Source: Sphingobacteriales bacterium (lineage in GTDB: Bacteria; Bacteroidota; Bacteroidia; Chitinophagales; Chitinophagaceae). Taken from it: 64,000 nt of DNA. Shown here piece by piece: positions 58,369 to 64,000 of the stretch (position 1 is its first letter; each line of letters starts with the position of its first letter). The position numbers and the translations under genes were made by a program. The stretch spans positions 1 through 64,000 of the forward strand of contig JAIXWS010000013.1 in assembly GCA_027491165.1 (NCBI GenBank), written 5' to 3'. Under the pieces are notes generated by a model. That model made no database searches. It was not told the origin of the DNA and saw only the letters and a program-made list of their open reading frames with translations.

Positions 58369-59031
58369 CTAAGCTTTGAAATAACCACCAAATAATGTGA
58401 AAAGGATCAGTGCCGCGCCAATAATCAATAATGCTGCTCCCGATATTTTTTGTAAATACATCACTTTGCGCAGGGTTAGTTTTTTGCGGATGCTATCTGC
58501 TAAAAAAACCTTTAAAAAGTCGATACCCAAAACGAATAGCAAGCAAGTGCCAAAGAAAACCAATCGATAGATGCCACCTTCTATTGAGTTCATTTTTGTA
58601 GTGGCATTGGCTACAAGCGTTACAGAGGCAATCCAGTTAATAATTACTCCAGGATTGGCAGTGTTGATTAAGAAGCCACTGCTAAAGATTCTAAAATAAT
58701 GTCCGTTACTAATGATGTTTTTTGTCGAAGAAGGTCTTACTGGCTTGTATTTGCGCAGCAAGCTCGTAAGGCCAACAATAAACAATATCGCCCCTCCAAC
58801 AAGAGCGACTTGTTTTTCGTATTTGTAAATAAAGTTGAGCCATGGCGATGCTAAATTAGCGATACTGACATACATGATATCGGAGATAGATACGCCCAAA
58901 ACAAAAGCTAGTCCAGTTTTGTAGCTATGATTGAGGCTGTACTTGATTATAGCAAATAGAGTGGGCCCCACCGAAATAGCCATAAACAATCCAAGTAACA
59001 GTCCACCCAAAATAGCACTTATCAATGACAT
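58369..59031 (-). CDS. LysE-family translocator
   Basis: A 220-residue membrane protein with six predicted helices and the LysE/RhtB N-terminal motif GLFMAISVGPTLFAIIKYSL (about 14-33), followed by GLAFVLGVSISD and NPGVIINW (about 135-142). LysE relatives export amino acids or related small molecules. The substrate is not predictable. It lies between the CoA-transferase genes and the exonuclease gene on the same strand. Confidence 0.88.
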   Translation of the reverse strand: MSLISAILGGLLLGLFMAISVGPTLFAIIKYSLNHSYKTGLAFVLGVSISDIMYVSIANLASPWLNFIYKYEKQVALVGGAILFIVGLTSLLRKYKPVRPSSTKNIISNGHYFRIFSSGFLINTANPGVIINWIASVTLVANATTKMNSIEGGIYRLVFFGTCLLFVLGIDFLKVFLADSIRKKLTLRKVMYLQKISGAALLIIGAALILFTLFGGYFKA

Positions 59032-59074
59032 AACAATTGTGGTCTAAGAATTAAGAAAATACAAGCAGTAGTGG

Positions 59075-59731
59075 CTAAATAGCAACAGGCTTTAAGTCTT
59101 GGGCAATCACCAATCTGCCCGCAGTTTTTGCTTTTATTTCTTCGATACTGACATCTGGCGCGTGCTCTACACACTTAAACCCTTCAGGTGTGATCTCAAA
59201 AACACCGAGGTCGGTAACTACTTTGGTCACGCATTTAATACCTGTTAGGGGCAGGCTGCATTGCGCTAATAATTTGCTTTCTCCTTTGGGGTTGGTATGT
59301 TGCATGGCCACAATGATATTTTTTGCGGCAGCTACCAGGTCCATAGCGCCACCCATGCCTTTCACCATTTTATTGGGTATTTTCCAGTTGGCAATATCAC
59401 CATTGTCGGCCACTTCCATTGCGCCCAAAACAGTCAAATGCACTTTGCCCGCACGAATCATTCCAAAGCTCATGGCACTGTCAAAAATGGCAGAGCCAGG
59501 CAATGTGGTAATGGTTTGTTTGCCGGCATTAATAAGGTCTGCGTCTTCTTTTCCTTCTTCTGGAAAAGGGCCCATGCCTAACAATCCATTTTCGCTTTGC
59601 AACACTACGTTTATGCCTTCAGGAATGTAGTTGGCCACAAGTGTGGGAATGCCAATGCCAAGGTTTACGTAATATCCGTCCTTCAGTTCTTTCGAAATTC
59701 TTTGAGCTATTTGCTCTTTAGTTAAACCCAT
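59075..59731 (-). CDS. scoB: Succinyl-CoA:3-ketoacid CoA-transferase subunit B
   Basis: A 218-residue beta subunit: GYYVNLGIGIPTLVANY (about 18-34), the catalytic Glu in QSENGLLGMGPFP (around 50-62), and GGAMDLVAAAKN. Transfers CoA between succinyl-CoA and acetoacetate for ketone-body/short-chain acid use. The alpha subunit gene is 71 bases upstream on the same strand. Confidence 0.93.
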   Translation of the reverse strand: MGLTKEQIAQRISKELKDGYYVNLGIGIPTLVANYIPEGINVVLQSENGLLGMGPFPEEGKEDADLINAGKQTITTLPGSAIFDSAMSFGMIRAGKVHLTVLGAMEVADNGDIANWKIPNKMVKGMGGAMDLVAAAKNIIVAMQHTNPKGESKLLAQCSLPLTGIKCVTKVVTDLGVFEITPEGFKCVEHAPDVSIEEIKAKTAGRLVIAQDLKPVAI

Positions 59732-59802
59732 TTATTTCAAATGTTGAATTGTAAATGTTGATTGTTTGATCCGGCAAGCCTATTGTCGAATTTGTTACTT
59801 AT

Positions 59803-60507
59803 CTAATTTGCTTTTCTTACCGTACGCTGCTCAATGCGCTTTTCATAATGACTACCTTGGAAAATACGATGTACATATATTCCGGGTGTATGAATCATAT
59901 TGGGGTCAAGTTCTCCCGGCTGCACTAATTCCTCTACCTCGGCAATCGTGATTTTTCCGGCCATCGCCATGAGGGGATTGAAGTTGCGCGCTGTGTCTTT
60001 AAAGATGAGGTTACCCATAGTGTCTCCCTTCCAAGCTTTCACTATGGCAAATGATGCATCAAAGGCCTCTTCGATTAAATATTCTTTGCCATTTCTGCTT
60101 AGGGTCTCTTTGCCTATGGCCACCTCTGTACCCACGCCTGCAAGCACGGGAACAAAAGGGATGCCGTATCCGGCAATTAAACATCTTGTGGCTAAGGTTC
60201 CTTGGGGTATGAGTTCTACCTCCAATTCACCACTCAATAATTGTCGCTCAAATTCTGCATTTTCGCCTACATAGGAGGCAATCATTTTTTTTACTTGTTT
60301 TTTGTGCAACATTAATCCAATTCCAAAATCATCTACACCAGCATTGTTAGAAATACAGGTAAGATTAGTAGTTCCTTTTTTGACAAGGGCGGCAATACAG
60401 TTTTCAGGAAGGCCGCAGAGCCCAAAACCACCAAACATAATGGTTGCGCCATCTGGAATGTCCTTGATAGCCTCGTCCGCACTAGCGACTACTTTATTTA
60501 TACTCAT
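59803..60507 (-). CDS. scoA: Succinyl-CoA:3-ketoacid CoA-transferase subunit A
   Basis: A 234-residue alpha subunit with the CoA-transferase signature DGATIMFGGFGLCGLPENCI (about 19-38), SNNAGVDDFGIG, and a C-terminal IHTPGIYVHRIFQGSH. It sits 40 bases downstream of thyA and 71 bases upstream of scoB. Confidence 0.93.
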   Translation of the reverse strand: MSINKVVASADEAIKDIPDGATIMFGGFGLCGLPENCIAALVKKGTTNLTCISNNAGVDDFGIGLMLHKKQVKKMIASYVGENAEFERQLLSGELEVELIPQGTLATRCLIAGYGIPFVPVLAGVGTEVAIGKETLSRNGKEYLIEEAFDASFAIVKAWKGDTMGNLIFKDTARNFNPLMAMAGKITIAEVEELVQPGELDPNMIHTPGIYVHRIFQGSHYEKRIEQRTVRKAN

Positions 60508-60547
60508 TGTTTGCTGTTTATTGTTTTGGCAAAATTGTTATAGATAT

Positions 60548-61342
60548 TTATATCGCCACAGGGGCTTTTATATGTGGGTGTGATTGATAATTTTCAAGCA
60601 CAAAATCCTCGAAGCTAAAATCGAAAAGGTCTTTTATTTCGGGGTTCATTTTTAATGTTGGCAAAGGATAGGGCTCGCGTGATAATTGTAGTTTTGCTTG
60701 CTCGACATGATTGCTGTAAATATGCACATCGCCAAAAGTATGAATGAACTCTCCCGCCTCTAATCCGCTTACCTGAGCCATCATCATGGTAAGTAAAGCA
60801 TAGGAGGCAATATTGAAGGGTACTCCAAGAAAAGTGTCTGCGCTACGTTGATAAAGTTGACAACTTAATTTGCCATGAGCAACATAAAATTGAAATAAGG
60901 CATGGCAAGGACTTAGGGCCATTTTAGGCAGGTCGGCAACGTTCCAGGCATTCACAATCATTCTTCTGCTATCTGGATTTGTTTTGAGTTGATGCAATAC
61001 ATCTTTTATTTGGTCAAAAGTTTGGCCATCGGCCCCGGTCCAGCTGCGCCACTGATGACCATATACTGGCCCAAGATCTCCGCTTTCGTTAGCCCATTCA
61101 TCCCAAATACTCACACCATTTTCTTTGAGGTATGCAATATTGGTCTCCCCCTTTAAAAACCAGAGCAATTCGTGGATAATGGATTTGAGATGTAGTTTTT
61201 TAGTCGTCACCATTGGAAATCCTTTGGCTAGATCGAAGCGCATTTGGTAGCCGAAAACACTAATGGTGCCTGTACCTGTGCGGTCTTGTTTTTCTACACC
61301 ATTATCGAGAATGTGTTGAAGGAGTTGATGGTATTGTTGCAT
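60548..61342 (-). CDS. thyA: Thymidylate synthase
   Basis: dUMP methylation with methylene-THF. From ATG 61342 ([15 protein letters not shown]) the protein has 264 residues, the same as E. coli ThyA, with catalytic Cys146 in [16 protein letters not shown] (21-26), and the [15 protein letters not shown] end motif. The ORF extends upstream by seven codons without support. A promoter box lies nine bases before the start. Confidence 0.96.
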   Translation of the reverse strand: MQQYHQLLQHILDNGVEKQDRTGTGTISVFGYQMRFDLAKGFPMVTTKKLHLKSIIHELLWFLKGETNIAYLKENGVSIWDEWANESGDLGPVYGHQWRSWTGADGQTFDQIKDVLHQLKTNPDSRRMIVNAWNVADLPKMALSPCHALFQFYVAHGKLSCQLYQRSADTFLGVPFNIASYALLTMMMAQVSGLEAGEFIHTFGDVHIYSNHVEQAKLQLSREPYPLPTLKMNPEIKDLFDFSFEDFVLENYQSHPHIKAPVAI

Positions 61343-61350
61343 AACATTTG

Positions 61351-61358
61351 CAAAATTA
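61351..61358 (-). promoter_or_regulatory. thyA promoter -7 box
   Basis: On the minus strand TAATTTTG matches TAnnTTTG and ends eight bases before ATG 61342, predicting a leader of at most a few bases. Confidence 0.5.
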
Positions 61359-61421
61359 AACAAGTTTAGCGTATTGGCTACTATGTTGTAAATTGCGTCA
61401 GATTTTAGACAAATTATTTAT

Positions 61422-62141
61422 ATGACCCATACGCTTTCAATTGTTATCCCGGCCTATAACGAAGCGGCTACTATTCACCATATACTCAACAAGGTGAAGG
61501 CTGTACAATTAATAGGCGGGCTGCAAAAAGAAGTAATTATTGTAAATGATTGTTCTAAAGACAACACTGACGAAGCGGTATTGGCGTATAAAAACGCCAA
61601 TCCAGATTTGCCGATTAGCTATTACAAACATGAGATCAACAAAGGCAAAGGTGCTGCCCTGCATACAGGCATTCAACAGGCTCAGGGCGATTATGTGGTT
61701 ATCCAAGATGCCGACTTAGAGTATGACCCCAACGAATTCAATCTTTTACTGAGGCCCATATTAGATGGCTTTGCAGATGTCGTATATGGTTCTCGTTTTA
61801 TGGGTGGAAACCCACACCGTATTTTGTTTTTTTGGCATTCAATTGGTAATAAAATGTTGACAATGATGAGCAACATGCTCACCAACCTCAACCTTACCGA
61901 TATGGAAACATGCTACAAGCTTTTTCGCAGAGAGGCTATTCAAAGTTTAGACCTTAAAGAAAAGAGGTTTGGTTTCGAACCAGAAGTTACCGCCAAAGTG
62001 AGTCGTATTCCTAAGGTGCGCATTTATGAAGTGGGCATTTCTTACTACGGCCGCACTTACGAAGAGGGGAAAAAAATTGGATGGAAGGATGGGTTTCGCG
62101 CCATTTGGTGCATCTTGAAATACAATATTTGGAGCAAATAA
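61422..62141 (+). CDS. Glycosyltransferase family 2, dolichol-phosphate-mannose-synthase type
   Basis: A 239-residue GT-A enzyme beginning LSIVIPAYNEAATIHHIL, with NDCSKDNTDE, the metal-binding IQDADLEYDPNE (about 90-101, DxD-like) and MGGNPHRILFFWHSIGNK. No C-terminal transmembrane helices, which separates it from GtrB-like enzymes. It probably transfers a sugar to a polyprenyl phosphate. Followed after 13 bases by the gamma-carbonic anhydrase gene. Confidence 0.92.
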   Translation: MTHTLSIVIPAYNEAATIHHILNKVKAVQLIGGLQKEVIIVNDCSKDNTDEAVLAYKNANPDLPISYYKHEINKGKGAALHTGIQQAQGDYVVIQDADLEYDPNEFNLLLRPILDGFADVVYGSRFMGGNPHRILFFWHSIGNKMLTMMSNMLTNLNLTDMETCYKLFRREAIQSLDLKEKRFGFEPEVTAKVSRIPKVRIYEVGISYYGRTYEEGKKIGWKDGFRAIWCILKYNIWSK

Positions 62142-62154
62142 AATAGTTACAATA

Positions 62155-62670
62155 ATGCCAGTTATCCTACCCGTAAATGGGCTAATGCCCCAAATCCCCG
62201 AAGATTGTTTTGTGGCGCCTAATGCTACTATTGTTGGCGATGTCACCATGGGCAGTGATTGTAGTATTTGGTTTAATGCAGTGATTCGGGGCGATGTGAA
62301 CAAAATACGAATGGGTAATAAAGTAAACATCCAAGATGGAGCCTGTATCCATTGCACCTTCGAAAAAACAGAAACCATTTTGGGTAACAGTGTTTCAGTT
62401 GGTCATAATGCCATCGTGCATGGTTGCGTTGTGGAAGACAATGTGCTTATTGGAATGGGGGCTATTGTAATGGATAATGCGCATATTGGTACTGGAAGCA
62501 TCATCGCCGCAGGGGCAGTAGTACTAGAAGGCACTATCGTGCCTCCAGGCAGTATTTTTGCGGGTGTACCTGCAAAAAAGGTAAAAGAAGTAAGCCCCGA
62601 ACTCATGAAAGGTGAAGTGGAGCGCATTGCCAATAATTATTTACAATACAGCAGTTGGTTTAAGAAATGA
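62155..62670 (+). CDS. Gamma-carbonic anhydrase family protein
   Basis: A 171-residue left-handed beta-helix of hexapeptide repeats. Zinc ligands are visible as His66 (DGACIHCT), His84 and His89 (SVGHNAIVHG), and the neighbouring conserved Arg45/Asp47 (IRGDVNKI) and Gln60/Asp61 are in place. Homologues such as YrdA/CaiE-like proteins may not all have anhydrase activity. Its last codon overlaps the start of the thioredoxin-like gene (ATGA). Confidence 0.92.
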   Translation: MPVILPVNGLMPQIPEDCFVAPNATIVGDVTMGSDCSIWFNAVIRGDVNKIRMGNKVNIQDGACIHCTFEKTETILGNSVSVGHNAIVHGCVVEDNVLIGMGAIVMDNAHIGTGSIIAAGAVVLEGTIVPPGSIFAGVPAKKVKEVSPELMKGEVERIANNYLQYSSWFKK

Positions 62671-63200
62671 TGAATCGCATGTTCTCTTTTTTGAGCACCT
62701 TCTTTTTCTGTTTCGTTATTACAAGTACTCTATCCAATGCACAATCGAATAGCGGAAAAGAAACGCTTGCCCCCTTTCAAATAAACAACAAACTACCCTC
62801 TTTTGACATTAGGCTTTTAGATAGCGTTAGCTTATTGAATAGCCATTCCATTGCTTCGGGCAAGCCAAGCATCTTTATTTTATTTAGTCCAGATTGTGAT
62901 CACTGTGCCGCTTTATCTAAAGAGATAAAAAACAGGGCAACCTTGTTCGACTCGGTTAATTTATGGATGCTTTCTCCTCCCATGCCCTTCGCCGAGGTAA
63001 AAAAGTTCTCCATAATCAGTGGCATTGCTCAATTGCCTAATGTTGTGGTCGGTATAGACATGAATTTCTTTTTCGGAAGTTTTTTCAGAGTCACAACTGT
63101 TCCTTTTGTGGTGATATATGATCAGGATAAAAAATGGAGAAAAGTAATAAAAGACTTAAATAAGTTGGATGATTTAGTAACAGAAATCAAGAAATTATAG
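62667..63200 (+). CDS. Exported thioredoxin-fold protein with CDHC motif
   Basis: A 177-residue protein with a signal peptide (about 25 residues, ending LSNAQ). FSPDCDHCAAL (Cys77, Cys80) marks a thioredoxin-like active site, and TTVPFVVIYD carries the cis-Pro. CDHC is not one of the common CxxC forms of thioredoxins or DsbA, but occurs in Bacteroidota redoxins. Translationally coupled to the gamma-carbonic anhydrase gene. Confidence 0.82.
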   Translation: MMNRMFSFLSTFFFCFVITSTLSNAQSNSGKETLAPFQINNKLPSFDIRLLDSVSLLNSHSIASGKPSIFILFSPDCDHCAALSKEIKNRATLFDSVNLWMLSPPMPFAEVKKFSIISGIAQLPNVVVGIDMNFFFGSFFRVTTVPFVVIYDQDKKWRKVIKDLNKLDDLVTEIKKL

Positions 63201-63205
63201 CACAT

Positions 63206-63244
63206 AAAAAAGCCTGAGTTCTATTCTGAATTCAGGCTTTTTTT
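63206..63244. terminator. Bidirectional terminator between convergent genes
   Basis: AAAAAAGCCTGA (63206-63217) pairs with TCAGGCTTTTTT (63232-63243), with the central GTTC/GAAT extending the stem. T tracts on both strands suit the thioredoxin-like gene (+) and the Nfu gene (-). Confidence 0.88.
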
Positions 63245-63263
63245 AAAAGGTATATAAATTACT

Positions 63264-63857
63264 TTATTCTGCTTCAGCTACCACCTCGGTAACCTCAGGA
63301 ATCATTCTTTTCATCATTCCTTCTATTCCAGATTTCAAGGTAATCATTGATGATGGGCATCCAGAGCAAGACCCTTGTAGCATCAATGAAACAACGCCAT
63401 TGTTGTAACCGCGGAAGCTAATCGCACCGCCATCCATTTCAACGGCTGGTTTAACGTAATTTTCGAGTAGTTCTTTTATGCGCACTACAATATCAGTGTC
63501 GTCTGCATGGATCGTATTGTCATTTTTTGCAGCAACAATCTCATGCTCATTAATTACTATTTTGTCACTCTCTAAAAATTCTTTTAGAAACTCACGAATA
63601 GTAGGTATTACTTCTTCCCATTGGGTTTCGGCAGTTTTTGTAAGGGTAACAAAATTGCTTGCTATAAAGACACTGCGTATAAAGGGGAATGCAAATAGTT
63701 CTTTTGCTAATGGAGAAGGACCTGCACTAGACTCGTCTTGAAAATCTATGCTTTTGCTTGCATACAATAATTTGTTTGCTACAAATTTCATAGTTTCTGG
63801 GTTTGGGGTCATTTCTGTATAAATGCTCACCACGGTATTTCCTGTTTTCAACATCAC
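63264..63857 (-). CDS. Nfu-type iron-sulfur cluster carrier protein
   Basis: A 197-residue protein with the Nfu N-terminal domain (TEMTPNPETMKFVANKLL, ending IPTIREFLKEFL) and a NifU-like C-terminal domain in which Cys164 and Cys167 (GSCSGCPSS) bind the cluster; VEMDGGAISF precedes them. Nfu proteins deliver [4Fe-4S] clusters to client enzymes. Met codons at 63857 and 63854 could both serve; the family consensus begins close to residue 11. Confidence 0.93.
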   Translation of the reverse strand: MMLKTGNTVVSIYTEMTPNPETMKFVANKLLYASKSIDFQDESSAGPSPLAKELFAFPFIRSVFIASNFVTLTKTAETQWEEVIPTIREFLKEFLESDKIVINEHEIVAAKNDNTIHADDTDIVVRIKELLENYVKPAVEMDGGAISFRGYNNGVVSLMLQGSCSGCPSSMITLKSGIEGMMKRMIPEVTEVVAEAE

Positions 63858-63875
63858 CTGTAATTTTTATGAGTA

Positions 63876-63883
63876 CAAAAGTA
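63876..63883 (-). promoter_or_regulatory. Nfu gene promoter -7 box
   Basis: On the minus strand TACTTTTG matches TAnnTTTG and ends 18 bases before the ATG at 63857. The rest of the window to 64000 shows no gene I can support. Confidence 0.5.
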
Positions 63884-64000
63884 AAAAAATTATATGGTCT
63901 ATCGACATCAATAATTAAAATAGTGAAATAGGTTTGGCGATACGCCCATAAAGTATCCAATATCAAAAGTCAGAATGGCCATTAGGATTTCAATGGCATG

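Noticed and set aside
1..64000. Defence system, prophage, CRISPR array, insertion sequence or integron
   Set aside because: No repeats-with-spacers, transposase, integrase, restriction or toxin-antitoxin motifs were seen, and base and gene character look uniform along the window.

Overview
The window is a contiguous stretch of Bacteroidota chromosome, most probably from the Chitinophagales/Chitinophagaceae side of the phylum (a family-level guess from gene style, not a measurement). Supporting signs are type IX secretion (T9SS) components and cargo (PorZ, a PorV/PorQ-family barrel, proteins with C-terminal sorting domains), TonB-dependent receptors, Bacteroidota-restricted families (DUF4293, DUF922, DUF7033 deacetylase, GH3/beta-lactamase fusion, DUF6576-tailed rhomboid), LpxB, and many promoters of the Bacteroidota form TTTG-N19-TAnnTTTG. 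About 59 protein genes and one tRNA fill the window with short gaps. I see no rRNA, CRISPR array, insertion sequence, prophage or integrated element.

Layout. 1-6.8 kb: the 3' part of a TonB-dependent receptor, a 1341-residue surface protein with a sorting-like C-terminal domain, and a PorV-like barrel. 6.9-10 kb: greA, a HIT hydrolase, tRNA-Lys(UUU) and typA. 10-20.8 kb: TerB-like protein, alanine dehydrogenase, rpoN (sigma-54), a membrane protein, porZ-recO, purN, an active rhomboid protease followed by a rhomboid that has lost its catalytic residues, and clpP. 21-30 kb: an orphan LutB-like protein heading a tight row with a FemAB-like transferase, a polysaccharide deacetylase and a methyltransferase; then aroE, a ComA-like phosphosulfolactate synthase, lpxB, an old yellow enzyme and a DUF922 gene that seems to have a late nonsense codon. 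30-41 kb: hisS, a tyrosine phosphatase, two thioredoxin-fold proteins, a MOP flippase, serS, mnmA and a T9SS-targeted subtilase.

42-64 kb: an operon of a large PIG-L deacetylase, a 38-residue membrane microprotein (43972-44088), a sodium:solute symporter and a small membrane protein; serC with DUF1015; a divergent pair of TonB receptor and DtxR/MntR-type regulator with an operator-like palindrome placed exactly between the -33 and -7 boxes of the receptor promoter; a NagZ/beta-lactamase fusion; a Tat-exported class V aminotransferase; the two succinyl-CoA:3-ketoacid CoA-transferase subunits; thyA; a dolichol-phosphate-type glycosyltransferase; a gamma-carbonic anhydrase and an Nfu protein.

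Most of this is housekeeping plus envelope biology. No defence island or obviously new multigene machine stands out. The observations most worth checking are the metal-responsive promoter architecture, the pseudo-rhomboid pair, the unannotated microprotein, the nonsense codon in the DUF922 gene, a sigma-54-like element before clpP, and a group of genes whose promoters sit so close to the start codon that the mRNAs should be leaderless or nearly so. All coordinates and motifs were read by eye; no homology search was run.
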